Assembly (NCBI GenBank): GCA_020536535.1
Contig: JAHLWZ010001057.1
Coordinates: 1 to 23,448, forward strand
Reading direction: 5' to 3'
Origin: Pelomyxa schiedti
Taxonomy: Eukaryota > Evosea > Pelobiontida > Pelomyxidae
DNA: 23,448 nt
Position 1 is the stretch's first letter. Each line of letters opens with the position of its first letter. Shown here in pieces: positions 1-10,100 of this stretch. The notes under the pieces are model-generated. The model worked only from the letters and a program-made list of their open reading frames with translations, did not search any database and was not told the DNA's origin. The position numbers were made by a program, and so were the translations under genes.

Positions 1-310
1 TGGCCACTGTTCGCACATCCTCCACGCTGCCGATGGCCGAGAACGCGTCGGCCAGAGACAGCCCGCACTCGGCGAACCGCCGCGAGCTCACCCAGTGCTC
101 GGCCGTCGGCCACTGCCTCCCCGCCGCGTCCCGGAACCCCGGCGCGGCGCTAGGCCCCAGGCGGTGCCTCTCGGCCACTTCGAAGGTCTGCCGCCGGCTG
201 CTGCCCGTGTAATTGTTGCTCCCACAACTGGTGTTTCCGCCACCTCCCCCGCTGCCATAGCGGTTGTTGCTCCCACCGTAGGGACGCGGGTTGTAGTTGT
301 CGTAACTCAT
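1..310 (-). CDS. NADAR-domain-like protein, 5' part (runs off the left edge)
   Basis: The frame opens at the ATG at 310-308 and stays open for 103 codons to the window edge, so the C-terminal part is missing. Residues 1-38 are Gly/Asn/Ser/Tyr-rich and look disordered. A short segment resembling the NADAR/YbiA family follows: a Gly-Phe-x-Asp...Gly-x-x-Trp-Pro-Thr-Ala-Glu-His core, then an Arg-Phe pair where the family has Lys-Phe, then an Ala/Ser helix. In the family the Trp-Pro-Thr-x-Glu-His motif forms part of the active site. NADAR proteins are N-glycosidase-type enzymes, and some remove ADP-ribose from guanine. The codons are strongly GC-rich compared with the rest of the window. No intron is needed in the visible part. 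The similarity is short, so the family call is tentative, but a second NADAR gene at 5190-6815 makes it more likely. Confidence 0.55.
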   Translation of the reverse strand, partial: MSYDNYNPRPYGGSNNRYGSGGGGGNTSCGSNNYTGSSRRQTFEVAERHRLGPSAAPGFRDAAGRQWPTAEHWVSSRRFAECGLSLADAFSAIGSVEDVRTVA

Positions 311-680
311 AATACCTTGTTGCTTTTCTGGTTTGGTTTCCGTTGTTACCTCAAAAAAAAAGAATACGTTGGAACGAAAACACCAAGTTGGGAGGGAAAA
401 ACGGGGGCAATTTTACGAGAGCGTGAAGGTACGGGGGACGTAGTTTACAACGAGGGCAGTGGGACTGAGGGAGGTTCCTTGGTGACTGAGGGTCATTGCT
501 TCTGACCCGGGAAACCGGTGGGAGATGGCGCGTAGGAGTTCGGTCACAGTGCTCCATCGGCCGCAGTTGTGCTTGGAGACCTGCGGGCCGCGCTTCACTT
601 CCACCACAACTAGTAGTGGCTCAGAATTAGGGGACGGGTTTAAGGGGAGAATTGAGTTTATACTTTAGTAATTTAGTATT
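311..680. other. intergenic stretch between a divergent start (310) and a gene end (681)
   Basis: This 370-bp stretch holds the upstream region of the NADAR-like gene at 1-310 and the 3' flank of the GTPase gene ending at 681. There is a 10-A run at 352-361. Short open frames on both strands here lack conserved motifs and splice-compatible neighbours. I see no RNA gene and no clear promoter element. Confidence 0.5.
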
Positions 681-2120
681 TTAGAGAGGCATACTTCTGT
701 CTGCTTGAGTTGTGGCCACAACAGGGGGTTTAGCCAATTCTTGGGCGATGTACTCAGTAGCTACTGATAATGCTGCATGAACCGCCTAGTGTGGGGGAAT
801 GCACTTAGTATTCAACTAGTGGAAACGATAGCATACTAAAAGTGCTTGCCGTTCAGTTCTTGGGTCCCTCTTCATGTGAGTATCGGTATAGTTGGCCACA
901 AAGAATGTATTCTCTCGCGTGCTACCGGTGCACCTTGTGGCCATTTGAAAAGCCTGCAACCTCTCGGCTGCAGTTCTAAGGAGATCATCGTGAGTTATCA
1001 CAGTGATAGGCCTCATCCCTTAAGATAATTACTCATTTGTGAAATCTTTTAACGAAAGATACCGTGGGCTGCCAGGTATCTTTTGGGTCCGTCGAGATTT
1101 CTTTCATGTATTCCATTTGTTAGCCTGTCATCTTTGGCACTCACTACAAAAATGGCTGCGTGAGCTCTTCTCGGTACGGGTAAAAGAGGAACTGTTGGTG
1201 GTGTTGCACTTGTTGGACTTTCGAAAGCTCTGGTTATAACTTGCCCATGTTGAATGTGGCCCTCCATAATTCTGACGAATTCGGAGTTTTCTGCTGCATC
1301 ATTTGCAAAGAACCCTCTGGTGTCTAAAAGGTGCCATGGGTACTCCTGCAGCAGCTCCATCAATATGGTTGTCCCTTCGCCTCCAGAGGACTGTAGGACA
1401 GCCTCATTGACAGTATCAACATTTCTTACCGACCTGGCACAAGTATTTATAAAGCTTGACTTGCCGACACCAGTTTGCCCAAACATAGCAATCTTCACAT
1501 GACCTATGAATCCAGTCGGAGGATGGTACTGAGTCGGCTGTAGTTCAGCTCTCTTTGTAGTTATAATATTGTTGAGGTACTGCAGCTCTTCTATAATGAG
1601 GCTGCACCTAGTGCACATGTATCTGCTGCAAGTAGGACATTGCAAAGCAGGCCACTCACGCACCTCCCTGCCTCTACACACATTCCAATGACAGTGATAA
1701 GAAGGCGCCTGGTTGTGAATTATGTAAGCATCACAAACACACAAAAAGTACGATACTATGGCTACTAAATTCCATCCATTAAATTAATTCCACCAACATT
1801 ACTGCCTGCCACTCCCTCCCCAAACAACCAAAAAAAAAAAAAACAATCCATTTGATCTCACCAACCTGACTCTGAGTCTTTTGCATATAGAGAGACCCGC
1901 AGCTGCACCTAAGAGCGGCACAGTACTCTGGAAGCTGCATGCAGGAGGCGCAGAGGTCGTAGTAGCACGAGTTGCAGTGCAGCACGGGGAAGTGGCTGGC
2001 CTCCCCGCACACATTGCAACAGAATCCTCCTTGGTACATCCCGTTGCCCTGCATCGCAACGAGCTGCGCGACATTCTCGCACCTGCCTAGAACGTGTCCT
2101 CGTGGGCAACTCCTGCTCAT
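681..2120 (-). CDS. zinc-finger plus IFI44-like P-loop GTPase
   Basis: The spliced model has four exons: 2120-1862, 1755-1063, 1018-837 and 785-681 (412 aa, stop TAA). Introns are 106, 44 and 51 nt and all phases fit. Residues 1-145 are rich in paired Cys/His (CPRGH, CNVCG, HCNSC, CASC, CPTCSRYMCTRC), suggesting two treble-clef or ZZ/DC1-like zinc modules. The GTPase domain follows: P-loop GQTGVGKSS at 179-187, switch/G3 DTRG at 231-234, hydrophobic strand AIFVVSA, and a THDD G4-like motif at 326-329. The order of P-loop, DTRG, a short helix with Ile-x-Gly, and the variable G4 resembles the IFI44/AIG1 group of TRAFAC GTPases, which includes interferon-induced proteins in vertebrates. It is a paralogue of the GTPase half of the divergent gene at 2561 (same FVRI-EG helix, DRL turn and NYT loop). 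It lacks a PARP domain. The substrate partner is unknown. Confidence 0.85.
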
Positions 2121-2560
2121 GGTTGCTTATCTGGCTTCTGGTTGCTTATTCCTGGCTTGTGTGTTTGGTGGTTGTATTTGTGGTTTTGTTTGCTTTTCTT
2201 TTGCTTGCTTTACGTTGTCTCAGTGCTGTGGTACTTTTTTTTTGTTGGGTTTACTTACTTGTTTTAACCGAAATGTACGTTGTTCCAGGTGGTGCAAACC
2301 AACTTCGTTTGTTTGATCACGTAGTAGCGGCAGTTGCAACTGTGTTGGTTTGTTTTGTTTTCCCCCGAGTGATATGAGCAGTGGCGCGTCACAAAGGCAG
2401 CGGCTAATAGACTACGTGCCTGGGAGGTCGGCATCTTACCCCAATGTCTCGAAGGTGTGAACGACTTACTGCGTAGTGGGTTGGTGAAGGGGCTGTCTGG
2501 TTTTAAAAATAAAAACAAAAAAAAAAGTGACATTTCTATAATACAATAAGACCGTTGACA
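2121..2560. promoter_or_regulatory. shared divergent intergenic region of two GTPase genes
   Basis: These 440 bp lie between two start codons facing away from each other (2120 minus, 2561 plus), so both promoters must be here. The left half is T/G-rich on the plus strand. The end nearest 2561 has an A-rich tract (about 2503-2526). I see no convincing TATA box or repeated operator. Open frames crossing it have no domain and are probably chance. The arrangement suggests the paralogous pair could be co-regulated, which is inference. Confidence 0.4.
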
Positions 2561-5091
2561 ATGAGTGCTCATGCTAATACCTTGAAGGTATTTGATGGAG
2601 TCACGGCAGAGAGAAGAAGAATTAGAATTGCTGTGGTAGGCCAGGCTGGCACTGGGAAGACGTCCTTGATTAACACTATATACAGAGTTCTTGATGGTTG
2701 ATTATTGTAGTGTTAAATAGCTTAACTAATGGAAAAATAGAGACTGGGTTAACGGGCACTTTCAGGTGCCCTGTGCAGAACAGTGGGTGTGAAGGAACTG
2801 TACAGGTAGAGGATGTTGTTGTTTCCAAGGGCATATCCTTGGTTGATACGAGAGGCTTCTTCACTTCAAATGGCGCTGAGGGAATGGCTTTTGTCAGAAT
2901 CATCGAAGGCATTTATCAACACGGACATATTATGGAGTGGATTCCTGAAGATGAGGTAGTCACAGATTTTGCAAAAGCAAAGAAAATGATTGAAGACCAA
3001 GATGTATTGTTCTCCTTCAAGAGGAGTTTCTTGTAAACTATTTTCAGGAACTATCCCCCTCCTATGTGGACAGAGTACATGGTGTCATATGGGTAATGAA
3101 AGCAAATGATCCGCGGCTCACCTCCAACCAATACCTTGCTGCACTATCTATTCCTCGGCAGTGGTGCCGCATGTGTGGAATTGCACCTATCGTTGTGATC
3201 ACTCACAATGATACTATTACTTCTGCTCAACAACGAGATACGGTTGCGAAATGTGCATCCGCTGCTTGTAGTTGCCCTCCTTCGAGCATCTTCTTCATCT
3301 CCAACTATACAAATCCACTGCAGGTCGTAAATAACGAAACAGACCAGACAGTAATGAACATTCTGGATACTGCAATCCAATACGCGGAACGGTTTATCAA
3401 CTTTCATCCACCACCGCCACCTCCCACTTTGGTTAGTGTGAGAACACTGGAAAACAATCAAGTCAAGTTTAAGATACCCGCCACGTTGACATTCAAGGAG
3501 CTGAGAACACTGGTATCAAGGCGGGCCAGGATGGATCCTTCCTTGTTTTTTATCGCCGAACTTGAGGTTTCTCACCTGCTTCAAACTACATTCTCCTCAT
3601 AGTGCATTCAGGTTGACGATGAACTGTTGGATTCCGACAAGGTACTGAAGTTTGGTACAGAATTTAGGATGATCAAGGGCTATACTGCAGAAATTTCACA
3701 AAGGGTTCCCCCATACTGGGGAACGGATCCCTGGGGTCCAACAGGTAATAAATTTGGTATACTGATGCATAGAAACCAATACTGGCAGGACACAAGGAAT
3801 TGGATGTTCCACCTGATTCAGAAGAGTTCAAGTTTATTACTTATACTGTGCAGACCTCTTATGATTGTCACTCGTTATCGAGTTTGAGAAAAGTTGGTCT
3901 TTGAACTCTTTTAACTCCTACGTCAGAACTTGGGTGCGTGGGAGGAAAATGGCCTGGTGGATTAAAGGTGAAAAAAATTACACGGATACAAGACAGACTA
4001 CAATGGGAAGCCTATACGAACTTCAAAAGTATCCTCAAAGAAAGACTTGGGAAAAGTGCTGATAGCTTGGAATCATCTTTATACCTCAAGAACAAGCCTA
4101 TGAATACTCCACTTCTCGATCCATCAAGCAATGAATATCTTTTATTCCATGGATGTGCAAGCGAGGCTCTGCCACCACTTACACAAAATGGAGCAAACAC
4201 CCATATGTTTGGAATGTTTGGAGAAGGGTTTTACCTTGCAGAAAACTCTTCTAAGGCGAACTGGTACATTCCCTGCCCGCAATGCCATCTGCCCTGCCGT
4301 CGAGAAGAAGCCTCCACACGAGGAAATGCAACAGCAAATTGTACAAGCCCCACAGCTACAGGTCCTGGATCAACTCCGGGTCCTGGCTCAAGCCCAGGAC
4401 CGGGATCAACACCAGGGCCCGGCATGACACCAGGGCCCGGTTCCACATCAGGGCTGTGCTCGCAACCTGGCCCCGGTTCCACATCAGGGCCTGGGGCGAC
4501 TTCATCATCCCCGGGTTCCACTCAGAGCAGTGCGTCCGCATCATCAGCGGGAACATCGGCGGCTTCCACACCACAGTGGTACTCACAGATAGAGGATTCG
4601 GATATGTACTTCCCTGAACTGTCAACAAATCAGCCTCCCGGCGGACGCTGCCAGTGCCCGGCCCCCGAAAATATTGAATGCAAGATGCTCCTTTTCCGCG
4701 CAGCTTTGGGAGACGTGCACATTTGTGATGGGGTATGTTTCACCACTTACAGTTGCGCTTTCTGGGTGAGGCTAACCCGCCATCCCATAATTGCCAGTAC
4801 AACGCCGGGATATACCGGGGACCCCCTGAAGCGCCGGTGCGAAAGCCTCCGATGAACGCCGCGACTGGCATTTCTTTTGATTCCGTGGTAGCCGAGAAGT
4901 ACGAGCTGTGCCCCCAGGCAAAGCAATTCCAGAATTTCCCTGAGAGGAATCCCAAGGCACGAGAAGTCGTGATCTACTCCCAAAACCAAGCATATGCAGA
5001 GTACGTAGTAGTATTCACTCGCAGTATCGAAGATCTGCCCATGCCTCCGCCGGCTCCTTGCTTCGAGGCCAAGATGTCAGTGTTGTATTAA
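2561..5091 (+). CDS. IFI44-like GTPase / ubiquitin-like / PARP catalytic fusion
   Basis: Seven exons: 2561-2696, 2741-3003, 3048-3566, 3612-3744, 3789-3881, 3927-4732, 4771-5091 (756 aa). Five introns are 44-45 nt. The last junction is less certain: donor 4733 is clear, and the acceptor could be 4770 (38 nt, preferred) or 4752. The GTPase domain has P-loop GQAGTGKT at 27-34, DTRG at 81-84 and THND at about 185-188. A ubiquitin-like fold (about 262-330) follows, then a spacer. The PARP domain starts at RIQ (about 400) and keeps the H-Y-E triad: His in LFHG (about 456), Tyr in GFYLA (about 484), Glu in AYAEYVV (about 727). The triad predicts an active ADP-ribosyltransferase using NAD+. A Gly-Pro repeat is inserted between the Tyr and the following core strand. 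No signal peptide or membrane segment is seen, so it is probably cytosolic or nuclear. A NADAR gene sits 98 bp downstream on the same strand. Confidence 0.9.
4361..4497 (+). repeat. coding Gly-Pro-Gly-Ser/Thr tandem repeat inside the PARP domain
   Basis: About 45 codons repeat an imperfect 18-nt unit encoding Gly-Pro-Gly-Ser-Thr-Pro with variants (Met for Ser, an inserted Leu-Cys). It is in frame in exon 6, with no stop, and is followed by a Ser/Ala/Thr-rich stretch to about 4570. It sits between the catalytic Tyr loop and the MLLFRAALG strand, so it should be a flexible surface loop. Such repeats expand and shrink easily. Confidence 0.85.
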
Positions 5092-5189
5092 TTTAGAATT
5101 TCCTTTTACAAAAACTTGGTTTTTTCTACCAACCGACAAGTTGGAAATTCCAAAAGAAACAAAAAAAACAAGGTTGGTGCTGTACGAGG

Positions 5190-6815
5190 ATGACGAAGAA
5201 GAAAAGCGGACGAGGCGGATCTCAGCAGAAAAACGCCAAACAACAGTCTCATACAACGACCAGCACTAGATCTGGATCTTCCTCTACGTCCCCGGAACAA
5301 GCCCCCGTATCGCCAAAGCAAAAACAACCAAGGACACAACCTTCCTCGTCAACGAAAACCAGTGCGTGCACTCCCACCAAGCCGAAAGCGGAGGAAAAAC
5401 GGCGCGGCGAAAAGGAGAAATCCACACCGGCCAAGAAGAGTGAGACTAAGGCTGCTCCTGTTTCGCACGTGCTTGAGTTTTCTTCCCAAACACATCCCTC
5501 GTTTGTTCCATGGGCTGTATCTCCTTTTAACATGCAGGGAACCATGTGGCCCAGCGTGTGGCAGTACGCCCACTCGCGAAGATACTGCGAAGCCAATCCT
5601 GCGTTGGCAGCACTATTTTCTCAACTTGACGCGCCTCAGAAAGCAGACGAACTGTCGAATCTATTTTCACACCTGGCTCCACAATTGTCTCCTGAGGCAC
5701 TGCAAGAGGCTTTGTATGAGGGAATGTTGGGTAGAGCGGCAAGCGACACCCAATTTGCAGCAGCTCTCAAAGAAACATCGCCATTCAAGGAACTCATTTT
5801 CGCTGACCAGGCATGGGGGGGAGGTCCTGGCAATGATTTAGGAAAGCTGTTGGTACGAGTCAGACACCAGCTGTGCCTTCAAAAAGTGAGGGCCCTTGTG
5901 TGCAATTTCGATCACACTGCAAATCTACAAGATGCCATTGCACTTCTGAACACAAGTGCGAAACAAACGGATATGGCCATTTCTCCTGATTGCCAGTACT
6001 ATGAGTTGCGCAATTTTAAAAGGTACTCCCCCACAATGCTTTCCATGAGTATTAATGCCGCTGCAGCATGTTGCTGCCTTCATTCGAGTTGGGGGGACCG
6101 TATGATATTGCAGTACTCTGTCTTAGCGCCAACGAAACTCGACTGTCAATAAACGAACCGGATACTAGTGGGATTGGGTTTGGCCCATTTTATCGCAAGC
6201 TTCGAGCATTGACAAATAACCGGGTGGCAGTTATGATCTCTGGCGAAAACCAATCTGATACAGACGACATGCCTCTTTCCTTATGGGCATGGGGAAAAAT
6301 TATGGCTCAGTTTGCTGGGGCAGACAGGCTCCAAGTTGACGGCAGTCAAGGTCTCATAGTGTCATGGGGGTCCCGCTGGCGAAATATCCATGTTAGTGCA
6401 GTGAAACACTGGCTAACTTCCCATGGAGAACCAATGCAAAACTTCACTCAACTTCCAGAGATGAGTGCAAGTACAACCGAGTCTTCCAGCGTGACCATGC
6501 CTACACCCCAAGTTTGTTCTGTTCCAGAACCGCCCCCTTCACCAATACAACTCCCTCTGGTCCATATCATTCTTGATATGAAACACGATGAAGTAATGGA
6601 TATTCCCGTGGCATCTTCATGCACAGTCAAAGACGTAGTCGAGCAAGTGTGCGCCAAGTTGTCATTTGAGCCAGAAACATGCTTTTTGGCTGATATGGTA
6701 ACACTCAATCGAAAGTATGGCATAAACTAATTCCATGTAGGAAGGAGGTGAGTTCTGTGGCACGGAACTTGTCTCCAAGTGCGGCACGTCTACTTTTCGC
6801 TTATGTCAAATCTAA
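5190..6815 (+). CDS. NADAR-domain protein with C-terminal ubiquitin-like module
   Basis: Three exons: 5190-6069, 6114-6697 and 6741-6815 (512 aa). The 44- and 43-nt introns restore the frame exactly. Residues 1-90 are Lys/Ser/Thr/Gln-rich and disordered. A NADAR fold spans about 95-230: PFNMQGTMWPS at the start, then an ALYEGMLGRA helix, a KEL segment and DQAWGGGPGNDLGKLL, which matches the family's Asp-x-x-Trp-Gly-x-Gly...Asn-x-Leu-Gly end. The family's Glu-His after Trp-Pro-Thr is replaced (WPSVWQY), so ordinary catalysis is doubtful. Residues about 230-430 alternate strand and helix but match nothing I recognise. Residues about 437-512 match the ubiquitin-like module of the PARP fusion upstream (CFLADM... 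KCGTSTFRL versus FFIAELE... KFGTEFRMI). Expected role: binding or removing ADP-ribose marks, possibly made by the neighbouring PARP; this is inference. Confidence 0.85.
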
Positions 6816-7107
6816 CTACAAAGCTGGTTGAGGTTGGTCCCAGGATGTCTAGTTTGCTGAAAAAAAAACGATGGTACGTGTCAATCAAACTCATTCATTG
6901 TTTTTCTCCAGAGGGAAAAAAAACCCGGAACAAAACGTTCGGTAGCCCCGCAGGATTTCGATCCCCTAGGCTTACGCATTTTGCGTGTGTTTTCCTACTC
7001 CTTCTCGGAGGGTGTTATGTTCTGGATGAGAATGGCAACAAGAGAACCAAAAAACAATTTGTAGATAACGCATTAATAACCGGGGTGCAACTGCACGACA
7101 ACAAGGC

Positions 7108-10100
7108 ATGAGTGCAACACACGGCAGTGTCTCCGGCCACGACGCCAACTCCAAAGAACATGTGCGTTGTCTCCATATTTTTTTTTTGTGCCGCACACAC
7201 GTAACCAACCAACACTCGACAGAGGATCAAGCCCCACGATGTGGTGGAGCACGTGGGCTACGCAGGGAAGTACGGCACGGTGTCGAGGGTGCCTTGGTTC
7301 GACGACGACAACCCCGACCTGTTTGAGGACGACGACGACGAGGACGAGGACGAGAGCGAGGAGGGCGGTGACAAGGAAGGCGGGAAGGGCGGCGATGACG
7401 ATGACGATGGCGACGAGAACGAGGGGGACGAGGAAGGACCGGCGGCGGCGGAGGGGCACGCGAGGAGGAGGAGGGAGCGCGATGCCGGGAGCGATGAGGG
7501 AGACGACGACGACGACGATGGAGACGCAGGAGCAGCGGAGAACGCGGGGAGTGGAGGCGAGATCGATGGAGACGAGCATGAGACCCCGGAGGAGTCGAGG
7601 GCGGCGGCCCCTGTTGTTGCCAGACACAGTTCTGAGGAAGGAATTGTGGGAGGGTTGGGTGACCACCAAGGGGTTAGACACGGTGATGATACTGGTGTAT
7701 GCATAAGACATATTCTTCTCCCGTTTTTTTTTTCACATGTTTTGCTTTCAAATTTTCTCTTTTTTTTTTTTTATGTTAACGTGAATCAGGATCAACAGCC
7801 TGAGGACCCCAACTCTGTATGGGTGATGTGGCTACATCAAGAGGGTGAACAGCTGGTACCCATTGACAAACTAGTTGTACTGGACAGGTGGTTTGCTATT
7901 GGAGATGCTGTCGTTTCCAAGGCGAACCCAAATGGACAGAGTGGTGTAGTTATATCACTGAAGCTCTTCCTGGATTTAAGATTCCCAGATGGCACCATTG
8001 TACACCTCTGCTGTTTCTTTTTAGCTTGTTTTTCATGGCCTCTCTTAGAAAAGAAATGTTCCTGCAAGTGCAGCAAGACCAGTCCACGACTTCCCTACAA
8101 GCTGCTGTGTTGTGCACGGGAATTGGATTGGAGCTGTACAAGAAGTAAGTAGTGAGCACCTAAAACCACTTTTTTTGTGTTACAACAAAACAAATGCTCT
8201 GCATTAACTCCTTCACTTAGGCCTCAATTTCTGTTTGGATCCAAATGGATGATTCTACACACTCTGTATGTAGGATTAATGACCCAAGTGATGATGAGGT
8301 TCACTCCACCGATGTGAATGAGGTCACAGAAGATGCTGAATTCCCTTTGTACCCATCACAAGTTTGTTCCTTCTTCCATATCTTGTTCTAATTCTTTATG
8401 TAGAAAGTGACAGTCTCACGTAATGCTCTAAGAAGTGCAAAATGGATTAGAGGAAAATTTAAACCAAGTGTTAAAACAGGGGTCATCACTTGTGTGAAAC
8501 CGCAAAAAGTTTCAGTAAATTGGTCAATATCTCGTGGGGTTAGTTCATTAAATAAGGTCAATCACAATTTAACTTGTCACAGCAAACAGAAGAGGACTTC
8601 CCAGCTGAAAGAATAAAATGTACCTTTTCCTTCGTTGTAGTCTTTTCTCAAACAGCAAACCTAGCTAGTGAATTAACACCTCTCTCATATTTTCACAAAT
8701 ATGATTGGGCTGTTGGTGACCATGCAGTCTGTGTACCAGGTAATGAGGTTCTTTCCTGAAGCAACCTAAAAATATTTAGATGTGAGATTAAGTCTATTTG
8801 AAGACCTTTCCAATGCTGATACACGTTACTTCTTTTCCTCACTTCGTCACACTCACTTGCTCCCAGAAACATGGCACCATCCCAAATCATCACCTCTTGA
8901 TACATTGGTACTTAAACGAAATAAATATTTACCAGTTGTAACGCACAACAAAAAAAAACCCAAAGATCAGCAATAACACAGCTTGCGTCATTTGCAAACA
9001 CAGTTTTCTAGACATTGAATGGCAAGATGCAAGGTTGAATGACAAATCCATCCCATTTCATAACTTTTCCTAGTATCTCACACGATATTCCCTCAGTTGA
9101 TCTCGCAACCATGAGCCCCACTCTACATGAAGAGTTTTGGCCCCACGATTTTGTGAGGGATAGGTATCTAACAACAAACAAATAAAAAAATAACAAGCAG
9201 TGCAGTCAAGGTCGCACAGGCATAATAAGGAAAGTAGACAGTCTGGCCCGAATGTGTACTGTGCGTTGGTCCACAGACGTGTACACTCCACCAAGCTCTG
9301 CCCTTGGTTGGAATTACAACTTGAATTTTTTGTTTACTTATTTGTCACACCAGTTGGAACTGAAGAAGAAGAAGTGCCTACCTTTAATCTTATACACCAC
9401 CCTGATTTCAATATCAAGTACCCAAGTCAGTCTGGTCTATATCTCACAATATACCGTAGGATACAGGATGTTGTACTTCGTCTACCAACAGCAAATGATA
9501 CAGACACCCAAGGAGATAACCAATGGGTTGGACAGGTTCTGTCTATGCAAGATGGTTATCTCTGTGTGATTTGGATTGATGGGTCCGTTGTATGCGAACA
9601 TTTTGAGATAACACTTTTTTTTTACCCAATCTAGTCTAGGGTTCCCCCAGAAGAAGTATTTCTTGCACCCTTTGAAGGTAGTTAGACACCCACTTGTGGG
9701 GAATAACATTGCTTTAGAAGAACAAGACTATGACGATAATGAAAGTTCCGAAGAGGAGGAAGAAGAAGAAGGAGGCTCAGAAACTGGTGACCATGCTAAC
9801 AACGAACCACAACAAGAGAGTTCTGGTTCCTCCTTGTGGTGGGCACAAGGATCCCGCATCTTGAATGCAATTGCTGAAAGTCTATCTGACACTTCCAAAT
9901 CCACACATGCAACATCAAGACTTCCTACTGATTACACAGAGCTTCCCTCAGGAAGTGCTTTGAGTACTCCCCTAAAAATGGAAGGTTCTAAGGGCACAGA
10001 AGAAAGTCCCAGTGAAAAACCAACCCCCTCAGTCCCCACTGCACCAAATACTGTAGTAAGCAGCATAGACAATACATCAGTGAATACTCCAGCGCAATTT

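Noticed and set aside
95-505. 136-codon plus-strand frame at the left edge
   Set aside because: It is antisense to the NADAR-like frame, rich in chance GC codons, and has no motif.
6068-6152. Frameshift or broken NADAR gene
   Set aside because: A 44-nt GT...AG intron (6070-6113) restores the frame exactly, so the gene is intact.
6925-6985. tRNA-like T-arm (GGATTTCGATCC) between the NADAR and UBE2O genes
   Set aside because: No A/B box spacing, no acceptor or anticodon stem can be drawn, and the stem around TTCG is only four base pairs.
7258-7704. Ser/Pro-rich open frame on the minus strand
   Set aside because: It is the complement of the GAC/GAG-rich acidic tract of UBE2O, a compositional artefact.
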